64,000 nucleotides of DNA, from positions 124,001 to 188,000 of the forward strand of contig JAVXUO010000235.1 of the NCBI GenBank assembly GCA_033065855.1, read 5' to 3'. A program made the position numbers and the translations under genes. This document shows positions 23,101 to 34,600 of this stretch, piece after piece. The first letter of the stretch is position 1. Each line of letters starts with the position of its first letter. The stretch comes from Escallonia rubra. Lineage: Eukaryota > Streptophyta > Magnoliopsida > Escalloniales > Escalloniaceae. Under the pieces are notes generated by a model that worked only from the letters and a program-made list of their open reading frames with translations, had not been told where the DNA came from and ran no database searches.

Positions 23101-26038
23101 ACTATAATGCTTCTAAGTCACTCTTAGACATGCAATTAACCTGCCACTGACCGACAACTTCAATAACATATTAGCCTACTATTTGTACTAAGCACACATG
23201 ACACTAATGTACTTGTAACTTATATACCACTAACACAAATTTATTTGACTCACTTAAACAAGCCACTAATGCACCCCTCTAAATTTACGTAGAATTAATA
23301 AAGTTTACTTTTCAACACCCTTTTGATTTATCACTCCAAATATTTCTTCATCCTCGAGGGCGGTGGTAAGTGTCAAAAGTGGTCTCATATCCAAGCCTAT
23401 CGGCAACAAAAATCATTTTTGTCATCTCTTTTGATGCGTATCACAAGCGGGTCATCTTTTTAGTGCACCTATGGCTTTTTGCATCACAGCGTAGATACTT
23501 GATCGTGACAAATTTTTCTTTGGACATTTCTTGTAACACGTCTAGATAAGAAATGTTTCCATGTTCATCTAGCTCGTATCACTAGTTCAACATATTCTCC
23601 ACAGCAAGTTGAGAATAATAATCTCGATTTTGCATAAAATTAATTTCTTTGACAGGTATGACAAACTTGTCACAATATATAGTTTGCCAAAATGTCATCC
23701 AATATAATTTGCCAAAATGTCATTTTTGACGACATATTCTTCCGGTACCATTTAATTTTCTTAATCACTAGAAAAGTCTCCATTACCTGTTCAAGTTGTG
23801 GCTCTTCATCAAGGATAAACGATAAATACCCAATTTCTTGTCTTGCATAGAAATTAAATGTTAAACGTGGAGTGTTCACCGCTTGACCATCATGGAGTTT
23901 TCCCTCTTTGTCAATGCCCTCCTCCATGGGATTTACCAAAGACTATGTTTATTCGGTTTGAGCATTTTCACCTTTGTGGTGTTGTTCTCCTCTCTTTCTT
24001 TAGCAATTTCTTCAATTTTTTCATTCTTGATCTCTTCTATATTTTCAAATTGCTCTTCTCCATTGATCAACTCCTCATTTTCATTGGCTTCAAAAGCCTT
24101 GAACCTTTTTGTCTCCTTCTTTTCCTTGGCTCCACAAGCGTGAAACTCTTTTTCATCTGTCATTGGAGTTTCTTTTTGCAAAATTTTCACAATCTTCGTT
24201 TGTAAACTCATCTCAGCCTAACTTAGTACCCAATACTCCTTGGGCCAAAACTCACGTCTACAGTTGAAAGCAATGATTTTGATCAATTGCCGAACATAAC
24301 TTAATTGAAGATTTTGAATCTCCGATGCGCATCAAAATCTATGTAACGATGGTGTTCTGCAATACTTGAAGTGCCTTTTCTTCTTTCTTTTGTCGAATTC
24401 TCTTTGACAAGCTGCTATGTGGTTCTTTAAGACCACATTCTACAACTCACACATTTTGAGATTTGATGAAAGGACACTCATCATTCTCATGTAAGTTTGA
24501 GAACATTAATTTCTCATACTAAGTATCCATTTTGAAAAGTTTTTCAAAACAATGACAAACTAACGCCACCATGTCCACTAAATTTGTTGTGGCTCTGATA
24601 CTACTTTGTTAGAAATAAAGAGTCGCTCAAATTCACACACTCACAAATTAAGGGAATGACATGAAGAGATCTTGAAGAGAACATACAATATCAATTACAA
24701 ATTCATCTCTATTCTTATACCATACAAAATGACTACATATAAATAGCTTTTCATAATGCTTCTAAGTAACTTTTAAACATGCAATTAAGTTACCATTGAC
24801 CCGCTACTTCAATAACATATTAGCCAACCATTTGCACTAAGCATCGCGATACTAATGTACTTGTAACTTATACATCATTGATACATATTTATTTGGCTCA
24901 CTAACACAAGCTATAATGTGCCACTCTAATAACATAAAGTAAATCAAATTCATTTTTCAACAATTTCATGCAAAGACAACAGTGCCAACACAAAAAAGAC
25001 GAATGATATAGGATGTTCATGTCACAAAGCGTGTAAGCAATGAAGACTTACAGGCCGGCAATAACAACATTGAGCATGGTGGTAAAAGAGTCTCCACCAT
25101 TGGCAATGCCCTTATGAACAACAATGCTGGTGAACCAAACGAGCAACGACCATGAAAGGAAAAGTACACAGTGCAAGGTGCCTAGTCCCAGACCCTTGGC
25201 TAGCCCTGCTTTTCTGCCATAATTGTAAGTTTTCAATAGTGCTGTTGTGTACGATTTTACTGCCCTTTCCTCTCCTGCAAATGCTTGAACTGTTCTTACA
25301 TTCCCAATCACCTGAGAATTGCACACAAAAATCAAGGGTGATGGAGGCTTACAAGGAGTTTTTTCCCTAAATAATACATATTTAATACTTAATTACCAAA
25401 ATACACCATTTTCAAACTTATTTACCCGCATACCACATTTTGGGAAATCGTGGTTTGAAACCACGTTTTCAAGGTAGAAATCGTTGTTTGAAACAGCGAT
25501 TTTTACTTGATTTTTACCTTAAAGTAGAAATCGTGGTTTGAAACCACGTTTTCAAGGTAGAAATCGCTGTTTCAAACAGCGATTTCTACCTTGAAAACGT
25601 GGTTTCAAACCACGATTTCCCAAAATGTGGTATGCGGGTAAATAAGTTTGAAAATGGTGTATTTTGGTAATTAAGTATTAAATATGTATTATTTAGAGAA
25701 AAAACTCGGCTTACAAGTCTAAGTGTTTTGCCCAGCACACTTAAAAGTGGCCCTTTTGGCAGTGGAGTAGATGAACTTTGTTGATAGTATTGTCGTTATG
25801 TGAATGTATATTAATATGTGAATATAATGTACATAAATATTATGTTTTTGGGTAAATTACACACAGTACCCCTGAAATTTGCCATAAACTAAACAAGGCT
25901 CCTACTAAGTATTTTTATTACAGTAAGCTATACATTTTTATTTTTACGTTAACAGAGTCAACATAATCGATAAAAAGACGCTAATACCCGTCATAAACAA
26001 ATAAATTTACCCAAACATCATCCCGTCCCCACTATACA

Positions 26039-26071
<33 letters not shown>

Positions 26072-29000
26072 ACTGCCGATCAAACTCCCCCGAAAATCAA
26101 TTTCAGGTCACCTTCTCCACCAGCACCAACACACCTACATCATCATCTCCAAACCACCACCACCCCACGGCTTCACTTCTCAACCAGGGGCTTCACCCAA
26201 ATCACCACCGACGCCATAACTGTACTTCCACCGGATCAATTTCCGGTCACCTTCTCTAGCACCACCAACACAACCAAATCAACACCATCCCACGAACTTC
26301 ATAACCCCATTAACGGTCAGTGCCATAATCGCACTTCCACCGGATTAATTTCCGGTAAGCTTCTCCGGCACCACCTACACCACCAAATCACCACATCACA
26401 ACGCTGTCGGCTCCAACAGTGGCCACCAACGCCAAGACCACAATCACCACCGCAGCACCACCATCACCAGTCACCACTATATGCCTAATCACCAATATGC
26501 GCCGTCGATCACATGCGCAACTCAATCGACACACACATTCGGTCAAACTCCCCCGAAAATCTTCTTCGCCTCGCGATCTATCGCCGCTGGTTGTCACTGA
26601 TCGTCGCTGATGGATGCAACTTGTTGCTGACTTTCGTTGCCTTCGATGCCGGTGGTCATCAGGGTAGATCGCCCGTTTGCCGGTCGTCCTTGGTCAACGT
26701 CAACGTACCGCCGGTGGAGGACAACGATCTGCTCTCTCTCTCCCTCTCCTTCTCCCTCTCCCTCCCTTCCCCTTCCTCTGCCATCCCCGTCCCCCTCTGT
26801 TTCTTTCTCTCCTAACCACAATTTTTTTTTCTTGTTTATTTGCCTTCGATCTCTCACGAATTTTCTCCCACGAATTTCCCTGTGTGTGTGGGCAGTGACT
26901 GCCTGTCGGACGACGATGGCGGATAACAGTGGCGGCGGTAGCTAGGCTTTTTGTGGTGAGAAAGAGGAGGAAGACTGAAGGGTATTTTCGGTATATTGTA
27001 ATAAAACAACGTTGCGCTAATTTTGCTCATGGTGCCCTAACGGAAATGGGTCTTATGTCACACAATGACAAACTACAGGGGTCGGGGAGTAATAAAATAC
27101 TTAGTAGGAGTCATGTGTAGTTTAGGACAAACCTCAGGGGTGCATGTCTAATTTACCTTATAATATTTTTTTTGAAGGAAAAAAAAATTCCTTTAAAACA
27201 TGAAAAGGGCGATCTTGTTGGCACTTCTTATATGCAAAATGACTTATTTACCCTTTGAAGTGCAAAGCATGTGTCTTTCCTACAATTATAAAGATGCTAA
27301 AGAGAGAAAATAGGGGGAGACCTCTTCAGCAATTTCTCCAGCCTTGACATAGGATTTTCGGATGCTGGCAATAAGACCAGTACCAATATAAGCGTAGACA
27401 CCGCCAGCAATGGCAATTAAGGGTACAATAGAGAGTGTGACAAGGCTGATTTGCCACACCCTTATGAACCCAATTGCAAAGCCTGTAATAAATCTGCTGA
27501 TGTAGTGCATAAAGTTCCCTACCTGCAACATCACCCACAAAACAGCAAACACTATTAATATGAGAGAGAAATGCAGTGACTGACATGAATTCTGGTGGCT
27601 ATTAAACGATGTTCAGGACTTGGTAGCAGCAAGTATGGTGTTCTGCTTGGGTTGATGGCAGCAGTAATGACTTGGCTTCCAACTTTCATTGAAATAATAA
27701 TGTGCTTGATGTTCTTCATAGAAAAAGGTTTTATTCGGAGTGATGAAATTTTCTACTAAAGGATTACGTCCCTGCCAAATGTTGCGCTGCGTGCTCGCTT
27801 AATTTATGTAAGATTAGTAATTCACTAGACTGAGACCTGTCTCATTACACCCTATTCAAAGAGCCTTGTTCGGAGGTCTCTATCGAGGACAGTAATAATT
27901 GATTTTAACTAGTTCAGTTTGTTAAAGTTAAAAAAAGAACCTGAGATTAATTCTCGTCCCTAAATTTATCCTTCCGCTTAAGTTTTAACTATTAGCCAAA
28001 AGAATGTATTTACCTACAATGGAAAGTGTAATAACTACCCCTTTATATATTTTTCTAGCTTATGTTTGTTCATAAAAATGTATTTTTGTGACAAGTATTG
28101 ACCTTTTAGCGACAAACAAGAGGATGAATCAGAATAGAAGTGGGTAGAGAAAGCCCGGGGGGGGTTGCATTTACAAATTTATGAAATGTCTAGAGAGAAA
28201 TTAATAATTTTGTGCGTGGAAAAAGAAAAGGTTGAAATGGGAATATTATGCAGAAAGACTTAGTGGGGGCAATGAATTTTGGTCTTGTAGTTGGGTTGGG
28301 TGTGCATCATAAATAGATATGCATGTGCATTCAAGAAAAAGCCACTAAATCTCCAACCACCCAACTAAAAAGCACATCTCTAAATAATAATTACAAACCG
28401 ACCCATAAATAACCCGAACAGATCTATGCGTTCATAAATTAGCAGAGAAATAAAAGCCACTGTCAGATTTAATTCCCTTCAAGTCAGCCCCTGGTCCATC
28501 CAGGTGCGTTCCTCTTCTTGCAAAAATCCATGGATAATCTTTTGGTCGGGAGATAAACTCACACTTTGTTCTAATTTTTTCAAAAATCTAAAGAAAATAA
28601 GCGCATTTGTAATTTTTTTTTGTACCCTTTAGTGACAATTGGGGTGTGAAAGTAATAGCATCAGTTTTGGCCACATCATCTCGAATAAAAGAATTTCTAA
28701 AGTTGGCACAATATTTTTTTGTTTAAAAAATCTCATTTTTAAAACTCATTTCCTAGTTGTAGTATTTTTATATGTTTTTATTTTATTTTTATCCGCTGCT
28801 TGGATAATTAGCCCTAGAATTGGTATAGAAGTCAGCAAATAATAGAGTGACATTTAAGTCCCGACCTGATTGAGTTGAATATACCGCCGCTTCAGCTGGC
28901 AAGATAAGTTATTGTCCAACTTAATAATAATGATGTCACAATAAAATACAATTATCAGTTTTGTCATTATTACAGTTTTTAACGATATGTAAACCATGGA

Positions 29001-30280
29001 ATAAAAATTACGGACCGTGAAAATAGACGTTTCCGCCTGTTGTATAATGAGTTGCACAACTGTTTGCTGTTAAGCAGCGACAAATATCGAAAATCAAAAG
29101 TCAACTTTCTATTATGGACAAGTACGATTAAACTTTCTTCCATTTAAGGCAAAATTTCGGTTTTCAAGCGAAATGATCCAGAATAAGGGAAACAATGGGG
29201 AAAAAAAATCCAAAATTATCAGAGACCAAAAGGGAGTCCCACCAGGCCTGAACAAGAAATAAGGAAGTTAAGTATATGTACCTTTTCAGAAATGGCATCT
29301 TGGACAACAATGATGTCACTGGTAATTGCAGAAATAACTTCTCCGGTGGATGCTTCGGTGTCAAAAAGACTTATGTCTTGGTTCAACATAGACCTCAGAT
29401 AGGCCATCCTCATTTTGCCTGCTTGCCTTTCCCCAGTGTGCATCCAACAAGCCACCTCTATATGAACAGTAACACACAAAACACATCATAACCATCTTTT
29501 TTGGTTGTAATTCGATTGAAATCAAGTGTTAAATGTAGTCGATTGTTTCATCGGAGAAACACTCGTCGTCGCAAGAGCTCTCGATCGAAACAAGTGCAAC
29601 TGTGCATGGTTGGATGTCGTCTAATTTTTTAGCTCTGGCAATAACGTTTCTCCAATAAAAGAAAGAAGAATTGTCTAAAAAGAAGAATTTGATCATACCC
29701 GTCCATGATGAAAATAATATGACCACACTCAAATATACAAAATCCAAAGAATACTGCAAAAAAAAGACGATGAACACATGTTATAATTAAACCCGAAAAT
29801 TATGTAGAAATAATGAACAAAAAGGATGGTCCGATTGGCGCTCTCATTTGACCAATGACACACGCATATGGTTGGAAACGAAGTGTCAATAGCCAAAATG
29901 GTCGTGCCAAAAAGCTATCCGAAGAATGAAAAAACCTTGTAATTAGTGAACACTAATGTAAGTATTTTCTCTAGCAGGGTTGTCAAAAGACTATGTGCCT
30001 TGCATACCTTTGCAACTTTATGAGAGGCTTCGGCTGGGAATAGGTAAGCAAGTCCAATGATGTTAATCATCTTCCCGAAGAAGATGAAGAAGACCGGCAC
30101 CGACGCACCGTGAATACAAGCACCGATGGATCCGAAAAGCATTAGGACACAATCGTACGAGTCGGCAAAGGCAAAGAGCTTGAGCAGCGGGACTCTCTGG
30201 GGCTTCTTGCCTTCTTCTTCCTTGCTCTTCTCATCACTTGTGGCGTCTCCGTTGCCGGAAAACGAAGGGTGGCTGCTCAT
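17169..30280 (-). CDS. ABCB2: ABCB (P-glycoprotein) transporter, ABCB2-like
   Basis: Twelve exons join in phase: 30280-30008, 29753-29699, 29457-29282, 27522-27322, 25311-25052, 21690-21150, 20789-20410, 19876-19458, 19270-19029, 18946-18699, 18392-17980, 17716-17169. They encode 1251 aa with no stop, the normal length for a full ABCB. The order is TMD1-NBD1-linker-TMD2-NBD2. Walker A motifs lie at 406-414 (GGSGSGKST) and 1042-1049 (GQSGSGKS). LSGGQ signatures lie at 510-514 and 1146-1150, each followed by [11 protein letters not shown], and both switch motifs read VAHRLST. The linker [10 protein letters not shown], the N-terminal [16 protein letters not shown] and the poly-Gln C-terminus closely resemble Arabidopsis PGP2/ABCB2. 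It is a plasma-membrane ATP-driven exporter; auxin or other substrates are inferred from family only. The ATG at 30280 is used because upstream in-frame codons offer no ATG. Exon 4 has an unusual GTCTCC donor. Introns 4 and 5 hold transposons. Confidence 0.95.
22885..22903. repeat. Poly-G tract (G19)
   Basis: Nineteen consecutive G on the plus strand in ABCB intron 5; the transcript therefore carries a C19 run. Confidence 0.9.
22952..23317 (-). repeat. 3' LTR of the intron 5 element
   Basis: Left copy on the plus strand. It aligns along its length with 24608-24962, including AAGAGATCTTGAAGAGAACA, ATAATGCTTCTAAGT and ACTAATGTACTTGTAACTTA. Its outer terminus (TTCGGCGGACAAAGAG) has diverged from the other copy (TGTTAGAAATAAAGAG). 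Confidence 0.9.
24608..24962 (-). repeat. 5' LTR of the intron 5 element
   Basis: Right copy on the plus strand, with TG...CA termini intact and adjoining the primer-binding-like site at 24591-24605. Confidence 0.9.
25356..25707. mobile_element. Palindromic MITE in ABCB intron 4
   Basis: A 352 bp element whose two arms, each about 165 bp, are near-perfect inverted repeats that open with GAGTTTTTTC(C/T)CTAAATAA. A perfect 10 bp target duplication GGCTTACAAG flanks it (25346-25355 and 25708-25717). The arms carry nested small palindromes such as CGTGGTTTGAAACCACG and CGCTGTTTGAAACAGCG. A 9-11 bp duplication suggests a Mutator-type origin, though the termini do not identify the family. In the ABCB pre-mRNA it would fold into a long hairpin. 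Confidence 0.9.
25850..27157. mobile_element. MULE-like TIR element with GC-rich cargo, ABCB intron 4
   Basis: The left end GGGTAAATTACACACAGTAC and the right end, read in reverse (GGTAAATTAGACATGCACCC), are imperfect inverted repeats over about 70 bp. Both continue into CCTGA, TAAACTA and CTCCTACTAAGTATTTT. The roughly 1.15 kb interior is GC-rich and pyrimidine-biased, with Pro/Ser-rich and Thr-rich frames and repeated CTTCCACCGGATCAATTTCC blocks. It looks like host sequence captured between TIRs (Pack-MULE style), but no source gene was identified. The flanking duplication is unclear (TATTATGTTTTT against TATAATATTTTT). Confidence 0.6.
26040..26071. repeat. (TC)n/(AC)n microsatellite
   Basis: A compound dinucleotide run inside the MULE-like element. 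Confidence 0.9.
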
Positions 30281-33248
30281 TTCAGCACCAGAAGACTGAG
30301 AAAGCAAGCTAGAGAGTGAACGGGTTTATGAGGAAAACAATGGTACTAGTCTTGTTATGTGTGCGTGGTTGGATTAGTTCAAAACTTAGTTCACTTGGTA
30401 TTTTATGGGGATTATCTTATGAGTTACTTAGAAGAGACAGTTGCAGTTGCACCATAATGGCTGATGCTTGTTGAGATTTTGGGGAGAATTCGCGAGACCT
30501 TGAGTCGCCATGCATTTTGGCTATTGATAGGCTGACACCAGCAAATATTCGCCTGTGTATGGATGATATATACACATATATTATCACTTTCGTAACTAAG
30601 ATTTTGTTTCTGCTGTTACAAGTGCCAGGTTTGTGCTTAGGTTTTTTTACCAAGTATGAGAGTGGATCTAATACTCTTTTGACAATTTTTAACGTGTGAA
30701 ATTTGAACTTATGTCAAGTACCCGATGGCTAAAATGTTTATCATATTATACTTTTCAAATCTTCAATGTGGCAGAAAGATGTGTTTGTATCTGAATATAT
30801 TCCATGTTGTAAAATAAAATGTAGACAAGAGTACAAATATCTCTAGTGTAGTCCTATCAAACTGAGGTTATAGAATTACATGCACTTGCTCTTGTATGCA
30901 CACAATTGGAATAGTTTGACTTAACGATAATATAAGCCTTTCAATTTTTTTAACTTGGTTATGTTTGTTTTTTAATCATGCATTGCATGTGTATTAATTA
31001 GTAAGCTTTTGTGATTGTGACCTCGACTCATTCAATTGCGATGTAGAGTGTGGTTTAATTGAACTAGGGTTAGCTAGAGTTGGCTTGGACCTTATCTAGT
31101 AATAAAATAATTCGATCATGTCCAACTCTGTCCAATCGAGTAATTTCTTTTTAAACATAAAAACTTCGTCCAACTTTTGACCCAAGTTCTTCCAGATATG
31201 AAATTACTCCTCACACATGCGTAAAAACTATAAATTTTGCCAGTAATGGGGCATCAACTTAACCCAAGTTCAATAGAGAGTTTCAAAATGCACTTGAGCT
31301 CGATTCATTTATCTTAAAAAAAATTGTACCAAAAAAATTTATCTTAAAATCTTGCTCAGTTTTACTACATGTGTTAGATGGAATTCACTAGAGAAATTAT
31401 AAATAAGCAAATCAGACCACGATGCTCTACTATACTGCAGAAGTGTTATACAGTTGTAGTGATGTTTCTTTGCTGCTAAAGATGTTTCATTACTTTGTTA
31501 AAATTGCTTGCAACATTTGTCGCTAAACATATTCAGCGGAGCTTTGGAAGTACAAAACCTCTTCCATAGGGTAGAGAAGTAACATGGGCCAATCAATTTC
31601 GTACAATTAATGGGTGTTTAGATCCCACATGCGACGTTTCAGCTAGGTCATCGTACAATTAGTTGAATGCCTTTCCCTTTTCTCACTAAGCACCATTCAA
31701 CTTTTCTCACCTTAACACAAGTCACGTATCCACCTAAAGCAAATAAGGCATTATAAATGCCATTCTATTTAAGGACCTACCAAAAATTATTTTGGTAGCA
31801 ACTTTTCTCTTCCTGTCTCACGTTAGTTAAGTAGAAAACAACTAAGATCGTGAAAGATAACCGTGATAATTAATGGCCGAAATGAACTCGCGAGATGTTG
31901 AATAAGTGAGGAGAAACTGGTAGACATTGATGATCATTGAATACTGGAGGATGCAGTTGAGAGGTGGAGGTCGTAGCTTTCTGTGTTGGAATATGGATGG
32001 AAGGTGGTTTGGTTTGTAACTTCTCTCATTAAATGCTCGGTGCACTTCACTGCTTTTGTTGGCTCCATCTAATGCCTTGCACCAGCTTAGCCCATTGGCT
32101 CATTCCACCTGCTAAAATGACTTGCTACAGTTGCGAAGTTTGATTTCTTTTTTATTTTTCAGGAATTTTTCTACCTTACTTCGATTCAATCTTTTTGTTG
32201 GATCTGTCCCCTCCGTGCGTGCATCATACGTCCTTGCATTCGTATGCAACTTATTTTTCAGTTAGATACTTTAATACGGAGTACGATATTACAGTCGGTT
32301 GAATATGTCTTCTATGTATCCATGCGATAAAAGGAGAGCCTTTAAGAATATGACTCTAACGTCTGTATGAATCTCACATTGGGGATGTAAATGGGGATGT
32401 AAAGTTTAATATTTTTTTAGTATTTTCCACCTCACTTCTCTTCTTTTCGATCGCTATTTTCTCATTCCAACTTACTCGCTCAATTTCATGATTTTCGCAC
32501 TTATTGAAGAATTAAACATTTTATAAACAATTACTATGTAATATTTTGTACCCATGTTACTGTTCCGGGGTACAGAGGATTGTAGAAGATGAAACCTTAC
32601 TCATTATCATTTTGAAGTATAGATATATATAATATGGCACATCATGTAAGTTTATTGCTTAGCTATATATGGAAAATATAATTGCTGCAACATCTCAAAA
32701 ACAGAAATTGAGCTGCAATTATAAAGATAATTATGGAGTAAAACTATATCTCGATTAAGCCTTTCATCATAGGCCCTCGAGTTTTTGGCATCTTTAGGTT
32801 GGAGAATTTTTTCAAAACTCTCGGATTGTAGGAAGAGTCTAAGACCTTTCCATATAGCGACAAAAGATAGTTGCTAAGTGTGCTTGATGACTTTTAATCA
32901 GTGACGCTAAAAAGTGCTGTTAAGAATTGTTATTAAAGATGTCTAGAAAAATGCCACTAATAAGATTTAGAAATAACTTTAGTCACTAAATACGTAATGG
33001 CACGCTATTCCTACTAGCGGAATTGCAGCCAAAATCTTTCGGAGTTTATATGTCCACACTTTTGGGCCCAAGTCCATGTCTGATGTTTGTGTTGGCTTTT
33101 ATTTTGCTTGGGTAAATTACGGCGGTTCTGAGTAACTCTGTAAAACCCTAGCCCTCACTTTCGACCAAAAGCCCTAAGTCATCAACAGGTATTTTAGGGT
33201 TACAAAGAACAAGAGGAAGTCTAAACAGGTGAAGAAAGAATACCTAGG
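30281..33248. other. ABCB upstream region and intergenic space
   Basis: Promoter side of the ABCB gene, then AT-rich DNA without coding or RNA features I can support. No convincing TATA box was picked out close to the ABCB start. Confidence 0.45.
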
Positions 33249-34600
33249 ATGGCAAGTCTCGGCCAACGTTCATCACCATCATCACGGGAAGAGCAACACC
33301 AAAGTTTGTTCATGTTTCACCAACTTAACCAGGGTAAAACTCTTTATACCTTGTACGTACGCCTTCAACATAAACACCACTACATGCATGCCAGAATTAA
33401 ATTCCACCAGCCCCTCCCGAGCCAATACTCGAGTTGCCTCGTGACGAATACCCGCTAGGTATGGGCTTCATCCTTTTTGAGTCGACAATAATCTATCACA
33501 TTGGTGGACATTAAGAGAAAAAGATTGTTGAACGAGTCACTCCCTATTCATCATCGCCCTACTGATTGGGAACAACTTAGTTCCTCTTCGTCGTGGTCTG
33601 ATTGGGAAAATTCAAAGAAAGTTTATGCCATCGATCTCGATAGTGTTATACGGTGTTGTGACTCAAATTTCAGCAAGGAAGCAACGAACTTTGACCTAGT
33701 TGAGTGCCCCGAGATGACCAGAGGGAATCCAATGCCCTCGTGGTGGTAACAAGGGGAAGAATTTACGATTGCGTGCCCTATTGTAGATAAGGGCAGCCCC
33801 AGCTTCATGTATGATCTTTACGGAAGTAGACGAATGGACCACTCACCGAGAGAAATGGGAACTTTGAGGTTTTCAATCCGAGAACGGGATAATGGAGCAT
33901 GTTGCCTGAGTCGAGTAAAAAGTAATTGATCCCAAATTCGATTGTGGGAAGCGAGGTGGTGGGCAAGAACATTGTCCTTTTTACGTTTGGAGAGGACGCT
34001 TTTTGTTTCCACACGACAAACGGATATTGGTTCTTCTATGTTCACGATAGCTATAGTTTTCTTGGCAAGGTGAAGATGGCGATAAGCCGCGTTTGGTGCG
34101 TACTTCTAGCATAAAGCAGCAACTAGGAGGGAGGGGTATCATCGTGGATAGCATCTTATACAACCTTAACAATACGAATCTTCGCAGCGAGGGCCTTGTT
34201 GCATACAATTTATTGGGGTAAGTTGGAGGATGAAGCTTTTTTGGTTGATCCTATCTGGGGTTTAGGTATTTCTCTCAGTTATGATGGCAGGCTCGAAGGA
34301 AAGTTGGTTCATCTTGGGGGTAAAAGTTTTGTTTAGTTTCTCATGAGAGGAGATGATTATTATTGGGAATCGAGAGACAACGAGGGAGTCGGACGTAACA
34401 TTACTTCAACCATAGTTGAAGCCTCACAAAGAGAAAAATTCGGGAGAAGTTTTTTGCTGGACTGACATACTGAATTCCTACGTTGTCGAGCAAATTGATG
34501 GCGGGGAGGTCGCATGTTCATATTGCTTTGCATTGTAACCTGGTGTACAACCTTTCTGCTCATGTTACTTTTCATCTTCACTTAGCGGAGATATTGGCTC
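33249..34600 (+). pseudogene. Decayed kelch-like plant family gene (copy A)
   Basis: A chain of short plus-strand frames in several phases gives one coherent degraded protein. Its pieces are an N-terminal MASLGQRSS followed by QSLFMFHQLNQGKTLYTLYV, then PTDWEQLSSSSSWSDWENSK, KVYAIDLDSVI, TNFDLVECPEM, EDAFCFHTTNGYWFFYVHD and GISLSYDGRLEGKLVHLGGK. The last piece is VFCWTDILNSYVVEQIDGG. Stops and frameshifts interrupt it repeatedly. The pattern resembles plant kelch/galactose-oxidase-like proteins of unknown function; the family assignment is tentative. A second fragment lies at 38345-38678. Confidence 0.6.

Larger units (their letters stand above)
22952..24962 (-). mobile_element. Short non-autonomous LTR retrotransposon in ABCB intron 5
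   Basis: Two direct repeats of 355-366 bp flank about 1.29 kb. The target duplication ATTTC is perfect (22947-22951 and 24963-24967). Read on the minus strand, the LTR begins TGTTGAAAA and ends TTTCTAACA. Directly after the upstream LTR (plus 24591-24605) is AGTAGTATCAGAGCC, which resembles an initiator-Met tRNA primer site. A purine tract ATCAAAAGGG (plus 23318-23327) precedes the downstream LTR. The interior has two unrelated Glu/Lys-rich minus-strand frames and no recognisable gag, protease, integrase or RT, so it needs helper enzymes. It lies in the same orientation as the host gene. Confidence 0.9.

Noticed and set aside
23670..24211. Glu/Lys-rich frames treated as host genes
   Set aside because: They lie entirely inside the LTR element of ABCB intron 5; recorded there as element interior.
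26388..26945. Overlapping Pro/Ser-rich frames in ABCB intron 4
   Set aside because: Pyrimidine-biased cargo of the TIR element; frames on both strands stay open because of composition.
30305..30307. Upstream start for the ABCB protein (10 residues longer)
   Set aside because: The codon is TTG, not ATG; the first in-frame ATG is at 30280.
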